Positions 52,108-60,743 of a stretch of 64,000 nt of DNA are shown one piece after another. The position numbers and the translations under genes are program-made. This DNA comes from Clostridium scatologenes (GTDB lineage: Bacteria > Bacillota > Clostridia > Clostridiales > Clostridiaceae): positions 1,240,001 through 1,304,000 of the forward strand of contig NZ_CP009933.1 of NCBI RefSeq assembly GCF_000968375.1, given 5' to 3'. The notes beneath the pieces are model-generated. The model was not told where the DNA came from and made no database searches. It worked only from the letters and a program-made list of their open reading frames with translations. How positions within the stretch are numbered: the first letter of the stretch is position 1; each line of letters starts with the position of its first letter.

Positions 52108-54038
52108 TTGAAAATAGTATTTTAAATAATAACAATTCATTTCTAATTAATGCATTATCATGTATGGCTGATGGTGTAATTGTTGTTGATGTTAATGGAA
52201 AAATTATGTTTTTAAATTCAGCAGCAGAAGAAATAACAGGATGGTTATCAAAGGAAGCAAAAAATGAAAATTTTAATACTATCTTTCCTTTGATAAACAT
52301 TAGTACAGGTGAAAAAATTAGAAGTCCAATTGATAATGTAATTAAATTGGGAAAGTCAGTTGGACTTACTAAAAATTCAGGACTAATAACAAAGGATAAT
52401 AGAAAAAGATATATTTCAGCTAACAGTTCACCTATAAAAGATGATTGTGGAAATTTTATTGGGGTAGTTGTAGTTTTTAGGGATATTACAAGAATTAGGA
52501 GTATTGAATTAGAACTAATAAATAAGGAAATAGAACTTAGAAAGGCAAAAGAACAAGCAGAGGCAGCTAGTAAAGCTAAAAGTGAATTTTTGGCAAATAT
52601 GAGTCATGAAATTAGAACACCTCTTAATGGATTGGTTGGTATGGTAGATTTGACTCTTTTAACTGATCTAAATTATGAGCAAAAAGAAAATCTAATGACA
52701 GCTAAATCTTGTGCAAATTCTCTGCTAAAGGTTATTAATGACATATTAGATTTTTCAAAACTTGAAGCTGGAAAATTAGTTATAGAAAATATTAATTTTG
52801 ATATTAAAAATCTTATAGAGGAAATAATAAGGGCTAATTCTTCAACTGCAGTTGCAAAAGAAATTGAATTAAATTACACATTTTCTTCTACAATACCTCA
52901 GTTCCTTATAGGAGATCCGAATAGATTAAGACAGGTATTAAATAATTTAATTAATAATGCAATTAAGTTTACAGAACATGGTGAAATTTCATTAAAGGTA
53001 AAGAATATAGAAACTATAGATGAACATGTTAAGTTAGAATTTAGTGTAACTGACACAGGTATTGGAATATCAGAAGAGAACATAAATACAATATTTGAAA
53101 GTTTTAGCCAAGTAGATAGTTCATCCACAAGAATAGTAGGCGGCACAGGACTAGGCCTTGCTATATCTAAACAGCTTACTGAGATAATGGGTGGAAATTT
53201 GTTGGTTAAAAGCAAATTTGGTCAAGGAAGTAGTTTCTATTTCATTTTAAAATTCCCTGTTGGTAAAGAAATGAAAAAGGTTATAAAACAGCCTTTCAAG
53301 ATAAATAAGGCGACTAAAAAATTAAATATATTGCTTGTGGAAGATGATAAGTTGAATCAACAAGTTATAGAACGAATGTTAAAAGAAAGAGAATACTTTG
53401 TTGATATTGCAAATAATGGTTCAGAAGCAATAAAAATGTACGAAAATAAAAAATATGATGTAATACTTATGGATATTCAAATGCCAGTAATGAATGGTAT
53501 TGAAGCTACGAAAATAATAAGAGAAAAAGAAATTGAAAATCATACACCAATTATAGCTATTACAGCGTATGCTTTAAAGGGTGATAAAGAAAGATTTTTA
53601 TCAAAGGGGATGGATGATTATATACCAAAACCTATAAAGATGGATAAGCTGTTTAATGTTATAGAAAGTCATACAGTGAGCAGTAAGGAAGAAAGTTTGA
53701 AAAATTTCAATATAAGATTTGGTGAAAATGGAGAAATTGAGTTTTTTAATGATGAGAGTAGGATTCTTAACAAAGAAAAACCAATTATTATGAAAAAATT
53801 GTTGTATTCCATAGAAGAGCTCAATAAAGCCTTGCAGAAAAAACAATTATCATCTATTGAAAGATTAGCAAATAAAATAAAAAGTTTATCTGATGAAATA
53901 AATATATACGAATTAAAGGATATTTCTTTTAAAGTAGAGCTTTCTGCAAGACGTGGAGATCTCAATGAAGCTGTTTATTATGCTAAGAAAGTGAGTGAGG
54001 AATTTGAAATTCTTAAAAAGTCAATTTTAGATATTTAA
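52104..54038 (+). CDS. PAS hybrid histidine kinase with degenerate Hpt tail
   Basis: The 644-residue soluble kinase has a PAS domain (~20-130; GVIVVDVNGKIMFLNSAAEEITGW), HisKA with His168 (MSHEIRTPLNG), a HATPase domain with the N-box and GTGLGLAIS, and a receiver (~405-525) with Asp457 (LMDIQMPVMNG). Residues ~560-644 resemble an Hpt helical bundle: LANKIKSLSDEINIYELK then ELSARRGDL, but Asn590 stands where the phospho-accepting His should be. No membrane segment exists, so input could be via PAS or the MCP encoded upstream, with which its gene overlaps by 4 nt. Downstream receivers at 54068 and 54478 are likely targets. Confidence 0.9.
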   Translation: MIENSILNNNNSFLINALSCMADGVIVVDVNGKIMFLNSAAEEITGWLSKEAKNENFNTIFPLINISTGEKIRSPIDNVIKLGKSVGLTKNSGLITKDNRKRYISANSSPIKDDCGNFIGVVVVFRDITRIRSIELELINKEIELRKAKEQAEAASKAKSEFLANMSHEIRTPLNGLVGMVDLTLLTDLNYEQKENLMTAKSCANSLLKVINDILDFSKLEAGKLVIENINFDIKNLIEEIIRANSSTAVAKEIELNYTFSSTIPQFLIGDPNRLRQVLNNLINNAIKFTEHGEISLKVKNIETIDEHVKLEFSVTDTGIGISEENINTIFESFSQVDSSSTRIVGGTGLGLAISKQLTEIMGGNLLVKSKFGQGSSFYFILKFPVGKEMKKVIKQPFKINKATKKLNILLVEDDKLNQQVIERMLKEREYFVDIANNGSEAIKMYENKKYDVILMDIQMPVMNGIEATKIIREKEIENHTPIIAITAYALKGDKERFLSKGMDDYIPKPIKMDKLFNVIESHTVSSKEESLKNFNIRFGENGEIEFFNDESRILNKEKPIIMKKLLYSIEELNKALQKKQLSSIERLANKIKSLSDEINIYELKDISFKVELSARRGDLNEAVYYAKKVSEEFEILKKSILDI

Positions 54039-54067
54039 AAATAAAGTATGATTAGGGGGATGCTGCT

Positions 54068-54460
54068 ATGAGAATATTAATTGCAGAAGATGATTTGGCC
54101 AGCAGAAGATTTTTATTGAAGTTTCTTTCACAATATGGGGAATGTGACATTGTAGTAGATGGTATAGAAACTTTAGATGCTTATTTAATTGCTGTTAAAG
54201 AAAATAATCCTTATGATCTTATTTGTCTTGATATAATGATGCCTAAAGTAGATGGAGTAAAGGTACTTAAAGCTATTAGAGAATTTGAGGATGATAGAGA
54301 GATTGTTACTGAAAAAAGAGCAAAAATAATAATGACAACAGCTCTTATGGATACAGAGTATGTTCATAAAGCTTTTGAACTAGGTTGTGAAGCATATGCT
54401 GCTAAACCTATAGATACAAATAAACTAATTGAAGTCATGAAAAAATTAGAATTAATATAA
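54068..54460 (+). CDS. Single-domain response regulator
   Basis: The 130-residue CheY-like receiver has acidic residues EDD (7-9), phospho-acceptor Asp55 (LICLDIMMPKVDG), Thr in MTTAL and Lys in YAAKPIDT. There is no output domain. The RBS AGGGGG is near the ATG, and it lies 29 nt after the hybrid kinase gene and 17 nt before the next receiver gene. It probably takes phosphate from the kinase and acts by protein interaction, e.g. on a flagellar switch or on another kinase. Confidence 0.9.
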   Translation: MRILIAEDDLASRRFLLKFLSQYGECDIVVDGIETLDAYLIAVKENNPYDLICLDIMMPKVDGVKVLKAIREFEDDREIVTEKRAKIIMTTALMDTEYVHKAFELGCEAYAAKPIDTNKLIEVMKKLELI

Positions 54461-54477
54461 TAAAGAGGTGGACTTTT

Positions 54478-54831
54478 ATGAAAAAGATCTTAATTGTAGA
54501 TGATGCAATGTTTATGCGTGTTGCACTTAAAACGATGCTTGAAAATAATGGATATGAAGTTGTGGGTGAAGCTGAAGATGGGGCTGATGCTATAAGTAAG
54601 TATTCAATATTAAAACCAGATATAGTAACAATGGATATTACTATGCCTAAGATGGATGGTGTAGAAGCATTGTCCGAAATAAAAAAGAAGGATCCTAATT
54701 GTAAAATTGTTATGATTTCTGCTTTAGGACAAGAAACTTGGGTTAAAAAGGCTATTATAATTGGAGCAAAGGGATTTATAGTTAAGCCTTTTAAGGAAGA
54801 ACATGTTATTAAAACTTTAAGTAAATTATAA
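54478..54831 (+). CDS. cheY: CheY-type chemotaxis response regulator
   Basis: The 117-residue receiver is a typical Firmicutes CheY: VDDAMFMRVALKTML at the N-terminus, Asp53 as phospho-acceptor (VTMDITMPKMDG), MISALGQE and Lys in FIVKPF. Length is normal for CheY, which carries the signal from the sensor kinase to the flagellar motor. It lies at the end of the MCP / hybrid kinase / receiver operon, spaced 17 nt from the previous receiver, with RBS AAAGAGGTGG. Whether it is the cell's main CheY cannot be told. Confidence 0.85.
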   Translation: MKKILIVDDAMFMRVALKTMLENNGYEVVGEAEDGADAISKYSILKPDIVTMDITMPKMDGVEALSEIKKKDPNCKIVMISALGQETWVKKAIIIGAKGFIVKPFKEEHVIKTLSKL

Positions 54832-54876
54832 CTATATTATATTAAACAATTTAGTAGAATATAATTTTAATTAAAA

Positions 54877-54922
54877 AACTATGAAATGCAGGGTAATCCT
54901 TGAATTTTATAGCTTTTTTTTA
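54877..54922 (+). terminator. Terminator of the MCP-kinase-CheY operon
   Basis: CTATGAAATGCAGGG pairs imperfectly with CCTTGAATTTTATAG around TAAT, followed by a run of T. It is about 50 nt after the cheY stop. Confidence 0.75.
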
Positions 54923-55111
54923 TGTATAAATTAGTAGAAAAAGAATTTTTTAAAGGTATATTTTGAAATAATTGTTTTCAAAAACAAAAACAGAAAATTT
55001 TGAAAATAAACACTTTATAATCAATATTTATTATGATAAAATTATATAAACTAGATAAATAAGCTTTGCTTCATTGAAATTAAATATATTGGCTAATAGG
55101 GGGAATTAGTA

Positions 55112-55552
55112 ATGAATAAACAAATATTAATTTCAAATGTTATATTAAAGCTAGATAAGCTAGGAATAAAGTATTCATTAGGACAAGAAACAGATGTATC
55201 AATAAATTGTGATTTTACAAATAGAATATGGAAAGTTGGTATTGAAAATATAAATTATTCTGCGTTTGTGTATTTTAATGAAGAGAATGAGACTGTTTTT
55301 ATATGGGAAATGATAAAAGATAATAGCTCTGGATTTTCATTTGATTGTGATACTGGAACTTCTTTTCAATCAGGTACTGCAATTTTTAGACAAGTCAAGA
55401 CATTTCCTCATGATGAAAATGGAAAATACCATGAATATATTCTTGATTTAAATGATATATCTAAGAGTTTCAAAGAAGTAGCCAAAGAAAATGGATGGAA
55501 GTTTAAGAGGGTAATAAGAAAAAAGAAAGCTTTGTATTTACAGGCAGGATAG
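55112..55552 (+). CDS. Hypothetical protein (146 aa)
   Basis: I do not recognise a family. The 146-residue, probably cytoplasmic protein has alternating short beta-like hydrophobic segments (AFVYFNEENETVFIWEMI) and a Cys-containing GFSFDCDTGTSFQSG stretch, with a basic C-terminus (KRVIRKKKALYLQ). It has no signal peptide. The start has a good GGGGG RBS. It lies alone between the signalling operon and the metallophosphatase gene, with no direct link visible. Confidence 0.55.
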   Translation: MNKQILISNVILKLDKLGIKYSLGQETDVSINCDFTNRIWKVGIENINYSAFVYFNEENETVFIWEMIKDNSSGFSFDCDTGTSFQSGTAIFRQVKTFPHDENGKYHEYILDLNDISKSFKEVAKENGWKFKRVIRKKKALYLQAG

Positions 55553-55743
55553 TATGTAGGAATTAAGACTTTTCCTTTATATTTAATGCACACTTCAAAA
55601 ATGTTAATAAATATCTTCTTTTGTTTATATAACAAGCATGTAATCACTGCACTCATTAAAAATAAGAAAATATAGTTTTATGTATTATAATGTGATATTA
55701 TATTGTCAATGAATTTTATAGAATAACAGGTGATCTATATAAT

Positions 55744-56730
55744 ATGAAAAAATTAAAATTAACTACAGTAATATTAACAGTAATAATTTTAGCTATTTTT
55801 TTATTTGTATATAAAAATAGAACTATTAATAGAGAATTAACCAATTCTAAAAAAGTAGTAAGTAGTGTAGATAAAAAAGTAATTAATAAAAAAGGCGAAC
55901 TTAATTTTTCTGTTCTTGGAGATGTCCATGGAGATGCTCGTAAACTAAAAATTGCTATTGATGATTTGCATGATATAAATGATGCTGCTGATGCAATGGT
56001 GTTTAATGGTGATAATGTAGATCAAGGGATAAAAAGTCAGTATTATATAATGGAGAGTACTCTGAATAAAAAAGCAAATGTATTGCCTAAGATTATAATT
56101 AAAAATATTGGTAACCATGAGTATTTTGACTATGCAAGAGGCAGAAATAATTCTGAAAATGTTGAAAAGCTCAAAAATATGTATTTAGATTTTGCAGAAG
56201 AAAAGTCTATATATCATGATAAGTGGATTAATGGATATCATTTTATATCCCTGGGATCAGAAGTTGGTAATACAGAAAAACCAGGTTCAGCAGTAAATGC
56301 TTTTTTATCACGAAATCAATTGGATTGGCTGCAGCAGAAGTTATCTGAAAAGCATGAAAAAGGTAAGCCTATTTTTATATTTTTACATCAGCATTTAAAT
56401 ACTAGCATAGCAGGTTGGATTGGAATAGAACAAAGAGATGAGCTTAATGAAATTTTGTCAAAATACCCTGAAGCTATTTTGTTTACATCACATACACATG
56501 TTTTGCTGAGTATAGATAATGTAAGGTCAAATGGAACATTTACTACAGTTCATACAGGAGCTGTTCATTATGATATATTGCCAGAAGAAGACCATAAAAT
56601 TAAAAGACTTTATAATGAAAGTCAAGGATTGTATGTAGAAGTGCATGGAGACAAAGTATTAATAAAAGGTAGAGATTTTGCAAAAAAATCCTGGATATTT
56701 TCAAAAGAAATTGATACTAGTGTAAAATAA
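55744..56730 (+). CDS. Membrane-anchored metallophosphoesterase
   Basis: The 328-residue calcineurin-like phosphoesterase has an N-terminal membrane anchor (~5-22), then the full metal-binding pattern: GDVHGD, NGDNVDQG, IGNHEYFD, LHQHLNT and SHTHVL (from about residue 60 to 265). The active domain is therefore likely on the outer face. It may hydrolyse a phosphodiester or phosphomonoester; the substrate is not evident. The RBS is weak (AGGTGATC). The hairpin element lies directly downstream. Confidence 0.85.
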   Translation: MKKLKLTTVILTVIILAIFLFVYKNRTINRELTNSKKVVSSVDKKVINKKGELNFSVLGDVHGDARKLKIAIDDLHDINDAADAMVFNGDNVDQGIKSQYYIMESTLNKKANVLPKIIIKNIGNHEYFDYARGRNNSENVEKLKNMYLDFAEEKSIYHDKWINGYHFISLGSEVGNTEKPGSAVNAFLSRNQLDWLQQKLSEKHEKGKPIFIFLHQHLNTSIAGWIGIEQRDELNEILSKYPEAILFTSHTHVLLSIDNVRSNGTFTTVHTGAVHYDILPEEDHKIKRLYNESQGLYVEVHGDKVLIKGRDFAKKSWIFSKEIDTSVK

Positions 56731-56734
56731 TTTT

Positions 56735-57036
56735 TTCATAGTTTAAAAATAATGCGACACAAGGATGCAGTGGAAGTTTGGATTTTAACTTTTAGTCCGT
56801 GATATATGCTAAGTGTGTCATCACGGTTAAATGTTTTAATTATTCTAAAGCTCGAAATTTTTGAAAGCCTAAGAACTTTGTCAAACTCGGTCCCCTCAAA
56901 CAGGACTAAAGTTCTAAGGCTTTCAAAAATTTTGAGCTAAGAATAATACTAAAACAATTTAGCTAATGTGATGACACACTTAGCATATATCAGCCGGAAT
57001 ACAGTTGAAAGTTAGTTCGTTTACGTCGCAATATGC
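56735..57036. mobile_element. Hairpin element, short copy (302 nt)
   Basis: This is the second copy of the element at 48057, in opposite orientation. It is bounded by GTTTAAAAATAATGCGAC (56741-56758) and ACGTCGCAATATGC (57023-57036), which match the ends of the long copy. It lacks the ~450-nt left segment of that copy. It fills the gap between the convergent metallophosphatase and GGDEF/HD-GYP genes and leaves both intact. It carries no ORF of its own. Confidence 0.7.
56801..56991. repeat. 191-nt hairpin of the short element copy
   Basis: GATATATGCTAAGTGTGTCA (from 56801) pairs with 56972-56991 in a perfect 24-bp stem, and the inner stem at GCTCGAAATTTTTGAAAGCC pairs with GGCTTTCAAAAATTTTGAGC except one position. 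It has the same 191-nt length as the hairpin core of the long copy (48551-48741). Confidence 0.9.
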
Positions 57037-57057
57037 TTAAATTGCAAATTTTATATA

Positions 57058-58983
57058 TTAATGAACAGTAGCCTGTTCCAAAATCTTTATAAATTCTTTT
57101 ACAATAGCTGGATCAAACTGAGTACCTGAGTTCTTTTTTATTATTTCAATGGCTTGTTCCTTTGTAAATGCTTTTCTATAAGGCTTTTCATTTATTAGTG
57201 TGGCATAGGTATCAACTATAGAAATAATTCTTGATTGTATTGGAATTTTATCTCCTTTTAGTCCTCTAGGATATCCTTTGCCATCCCAACGCTCATGATG
57301 ATCAAGTACATATTCAGATACCTTTGCCATGTTGTTAACTGAGTTTAATATATGATATCCTGTTTCTGGATGATGTTGTATTTCAAAGCGCTCTAAATTA
57401 GTTAACTTGTCAGGTTTATTCAGAATATTTTCATCTAAAGATATATTACCTATATCGTGAAGTAATGCTGCTGTTCTTAAATCTTCAATATCGTTATCAG
57501 GCAAATTTAATTGTTTACCCACCGTTTCACAAAGATTGCTTATTTTTAAATAATAAGTTTCAATTCCTTTAAATTTTTCACACATGGTATCAATTATTAT
57601 GTTTATAATATTTAATTTTATATTTTGACTTTCGCATAATTTTTGCTTGTACATGTTTTTCTCGGCCTTTTTAAAGATATTTGCAATTTTATTGCTGCAT
57701 GTATTTTTACAAGCACATCCAAAAGAAATTGATAAATTAATAGATCCAACCTTTTCAAAGTAAGTTGATTTTTGCATCTTTTCTACCAATAATTCAGCTC
57801 CTCTCAAATTAGTTTTAGGAAGGAGTATGGCAAATTCATCACCGCCAATTCTTGCAATAACATCATTGGCTTTGCATGCTTTTTTCATTACATAAGCAGC
57901 CTTCTGTAAAAGTTTATCACCAACTAAATGGCCAAAAGCATCATTTGCCAATTTTAAACCATTGACATCTGCAATAATAAAACCTAAAGGATAATTTTCT
58001 TCAATATCCATTCTTTCTAGTGCATTTTCAAAAAATCTACGATTATGAAGTTTAGTTAATTGATCATGAAAGCTTAAGTATTGTATTTTTTCATTCTTTT
58101 TCTTTTTTTCTGAAATATCTCTAAATATAAGTATCATTCCAATTACAAAACCTTCACTATTTTTAAGTGGTGATGCACTATTTTCAATAGGAGTTTCAGC
58201 TCCTTTCTTAGAGATTAATAAAATATTGTAATTAAGTTCAGTAGTTTTTTTAGTACTAAATACAATTTTTAATGGACTTTCACATTTCTCTCTTGTTTTT
58301 TCATCTATAATATTAAAAATTTCATCAAATGCTTTGCCCAAAATTTCATCTTGTTTCCAGCCTAAAAGCTTTTCAGCAGTTGTATTAACTAGTCTTACAT
58401 TTCCATTTTTGTCTGTTGATATTATACCATCGCTAGCAGACATTAGAGTATTATAAAGTAATTTGTTTTGTTCCATTATAGTATTTACTTTAACATTTAC
58501 ATTTTCAATCACATTACTAATTGAATTATTCATTTTATTAATAGCTGTTACAAGTTCTCCAATTTCATCTCTTCTATTATTAAAATGTTCTGGAAATTCT
58601 GCTTCTAACAAATTGTTAGGAATTTGTTTTACTTGATTAATAGCAATTTGTATAGGAAAAGTTATATTTTTTGATATAATGTATGTGATTATAATAGATA
58701 AAAAAATGAATAATGTAGATAAAATAATAAAAATAATTATATTTTTAATGAGTTCATTATGTTTTAATTCTTTTTCTTTAGCAATTATTATATCCATATC
58801 ATATTGTCTTTCAGGAGTATAGTTTTTTCTTATTGTATTATCTAATAAATTAAATTCTCTATTATTTGATATAGTTTCATTATGTAATGAAACTAATCCT
58901 AATATTAATATCATAATAAGCATTATAAACGATAAAATAAGAATTTTTGCTTTTATTTTAAAGTTATTCAACATCTTTAGCAC
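57058..58983 (-). CDS. HAMP-PAS-GGDEF-HD-GYP cyclic-di-GMP protein
   Basis: The 641-residue multidomain sensor has two membrane segments (~14-30, ~80-100), a HAMP domain, a PAS domain (~165-285; ISTDKNGNVRLVNTTAEKLLGW), a GGDEF domain (~295-455; ARIGGDEFAILLPKT) and a C-terminal HD-GYP domain (~465-640; LLHDIGNISLDENILNKP and HHERWDGKGYPRGLKGDKI). GGDEF makes and HD-GYP degrades cyclic-di-GMP; both signatures look intact, so the enzyme may be bifunctional or one half may be regulatory. It is membrane-bound. The start has a GGGAGTGC-type RBS. It belongs to a signalling-rich region but no operon partner is evident. Confidence 0.9.
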   Translation of the reverse strand: MLKMLNNFKIKAKILILSFIMLIMILILGLVSLHNETISNNREFNLLDNTIRKNYTPERQYDMDIIIAKEKELKHNELIKNIIIFIILSTLFIFLSIIITYIISKNITFPIQIAINQVKQIPNNLLEAEFPEHFNNRRDEIGELVTAINKMNNSISNVIENVNVKVNTIMEQNKLLYNTLMSASDGIISTDKNGNVRLVNTTAEKLLGWKQDEILGKAFDEIFNIIDEKTREKCESPLKIVFSTKKTTELNYNILLISKKGAETPIENSASPLKNSEGFVIGMILIFRDISEKKKKNEKIQYLSFHDQLTKLHNRRFFENALERMDIEENYPLGFIIADVNGLKLANDAFGHLVGDKLLQKAAYVMKKACKANDVIARIGGDEFAILLPKTNLRGAELLVEKMQKSTYFEKVGSINLSISFGCACKNTCSNKIANIFKKAEKNMYKQKLCESQNIKLNIINIIIDTMCEKFKGIETYYLKISNLCETVGKQLNLPDNDIEDLRTAALLHDIGNISLDENILNKPDKLTNLERFEIQHHPETGYHILNSVNNMAKVSEYVLDHHERWDGKGYPRGLKGDKIPIQSRIISIVDTYATLINEKPYRKAFTKEQAIEIIKKNSGTQFDPAIVKEFIKILEQATVH

Positions 58984-59180
58984 TCCCTATCACATTTGGT
59001 ATTAATTAAGTGAAAAATAACCCTTATATAACAATATTTTACTATGAAATTGGACATATTAAAAGTAAAAATTTCCAATTAAAGAAGTAAGTTTTTGTTG
59101 TAGTATATGACAGTGTAAATATTTGCTTTAAATTTAATTTATCCATTGACAGAGTAATAAAAGTATGTAAAATTAAATTA

Positions 59181-59199
59181 ATGACACGTACGTATATGT
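59181..59199 (+). promoter_or_regulatory. AraR-like operator before araR
   Basis: A GACACGTACGTATATGT segment with core ACGTACGT (59186-59193) lies ~30 nt upstream of the araR start. It resembles the TGTACGTACA core of AraR sites and is a degenerate match, which suggests autoregulation. Confidence 0.5.
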
Positions 59200-59223
59200 A
59201 AAATGGTTAAGAGGTGTAAAAAT

Positions 59224-60348
59224 ATGATTTATAATGATGATAAATTACCTAAGTATGTTAAAATAGCTGAATATTTTAAAAAGCTTATGGAATCTGGTGG
59301 AATAAAATATGGAGAAAAAATACTTTCAGAAAGTGAAATTGTAGAAAAATTTAAGGTTAGTAGACATACTGTTAGGCAAGCACTTATGGAACTAAATAAT
59401 AGTAAATATATACAAAAAGAGCAGGGTAAAGGTACCTTTTGTATTTTTAGAGAAAAGGATAATTCGGTAAAGAATATAGCCGTGCTTACAACTTATATAT
59501 CTAATTATATATTTCCTACAATTATAAGTGGTATTGAAGAAGTATTGAGTTCTTATGGATATAATCTAACATTATTTAATACCAATAATGAAAAACAAAA
59601 AGAGAGAGAATGTTTAAAAAAAATAATCGATAGTGAAGTATTAGGACTTATTGTTGAACCTACTAAAAGTGCACTTGAAAATACAAATTTAGATTTGTAT
59701 AGGGAGTTAGAAAAAAAAAGTATACCTTATATTATGATTAATGCACAGTATGATGCATTAAATCCAGCATATATAATTATGGATGATATAAAGGGTGGGA
59801 ATATTATAACAAATTATCTATTACAACTTGGTCATAGGGAAATAGCAGGCATATTTAAGTCAGATGATCTTCAAGGTGTAAACAGAAAGCTTGGATATAT
59901 AAAATCTTTGGAAGAATATAAAATAGAATTAAATAAAGATTATTTAGGAGAATATGAAACTAGTGAAGCAAATTTTTTTCCTTATGAATTTACTAGCAAT
60001 CTACTTAGAAAAAGTAACAGACCATCATCAATAGTTTGTTATAACGATCAAATCGCAGTACAAGTTTTACAGGCTATACGAGATATGGGATATAGTGTTC
60101 CAGAAGATATTTCTATTGTTGGATATGATGATTCAGATTTGGCTACTGCAACAGAAGTAAAGCTTACAACTATTAGGCATCCTAAGCAGGAAATGGGAAG
60201 AAGAGCAGCTAGATTTTTAATGAATATGATTGAAAAGAAAGAAGAAAAATTAGAATATATCTACAAGCCAGAGCTTATAGTAAGAAATTCTGCAATTGTT
60301 AGGGGAATTCAGCTTAACAAGGAGCCTTCTAGTATAATAATTAAGTAG
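59224..60348 (+). CDS. araR: AraR-type arabinose repressor (GntR + periplasmic-binding fold)
   Basis: The 374-residue regulator has an N-terminal GntR winged helix (LPKYVKIAEYFKKLMESG, SESEIVEKFKVSRHTVRQAL) and a C-terminal LacI/PBP-like sugar-sensing domain (NIAVLTTYISNYIFPTII, SIVCYNDQIAVQVLQAI, and DISIVGYDDSDLATAT). This fusion is the hallmark of AraR, the L-arabinose repressor of Firmicutes. ATG 59224 is chosen with AGAGGTG 7 nt upstream; in-frame ATG 59203 has no RBS and overlaps the operator. araB and araD follow, with an AraR-like site between. Repression is relieved by L-arabinose in the known case. Confidence 0.9.
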   Translation: MIYNDDKLPKYVKIAEYFKKLMESGGIKYGEKILSESEIVEKFKVSRHTVRQALMELNNSKYIQKEQGKGTFCIFREKDNSVKNIAVLTTYISNYIFPTIISGIEEVLSSYGYNLTLFNTNNEKQKERECLKKIIDSEVLGLIVEPTKSALENTNLDLYRELEKKSIPYIMINAQYDALNPAYIIMDDIKGGNIITNYLLQLGHREIAGIFKSDDLQGVNRKLGYIKSLEEYKIELNKDYLGEYETSEANFFPYEFTSNLLRKSNRPSSIVCYNDQIAVQVLQAIRDMGYSVPEDISIVGYDDSDLATATEVKLTTIRHPKQEMGRRAARFLMNMIEKKEEKLEYIYKPELIVRNSAIVRGIQLNKEPSSIIIK

Positions 60349-60502
60349 CACACAATTTACCAATGGACTAGGAACAGTAATTAGTTTTTCCATTGTAATT
60401 GGATTATATTTAATTTAAAAAATTATTTTACAATTATACTTATTTAGAAAATATTCTATTGAAGAAGGGTTTTTTAATAAATATGAAGAATATAATATCA
60501 GA

Positions 60503-60512
60503 TGTACGTACA
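60503..60512 (+). promoter_or_regulatory. AraR operator upstream of araB
   Basis: ATGTACGTACAACAT contains the palindrome TGTACGTACA, the core of the published B. subtilis AraR box (ATTTGTACGTACAAAT). It is the best such match in the window and lies 231 nt before araB, next to araR. Confidence 0.75.
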
Positions 60513-60662
60513 ACATTTAGCAATTGTACTCATGTTGATAATTCAAAGAAATCAACTTATAAGTAAGTTTAAGTATTAAGTATTAAGTGTTGTGAAGAGT
60601 TTTTAGATAATACATATCAATGAATTAAGTTAAAATAAAGTATTCTTTAAAATTCATATTTG

Positions 60663-60676
60663 TGAAAACGTATACA
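60663..60676 (+). promoter_or_regulatory. CcpA-type cre site upstream of araB
   Basis: TGAAAACGTATACA matches the cre consensus TGWAANCGNTNWCA at 13 of 14 positions (the mismatch is A for T at position 10). It lies 67 nt before the araB start, a place for carbon catabolite repression. Confidence 0.7.
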
Positions 60677-60743
60677 TAAAGTTACAGAGTAATAGTAAAT
60701 TCATTAAATTGAATATTATTAATAACATTTTAGGAGGTAAGTT

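Larger units (their letters stand above)
60349..60743 (+). promoter_or_regulatory. araB control region
   Basis: The 395-nt gap has a strong AraR-like core, TGTACGTACA (60503-60512), and a cre-like site (60663-60676). The rest is AT-rich, with a repeated TAAGTATTAAG segment near 60570-60590. No ORF was seen. Confidence 0.6.
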
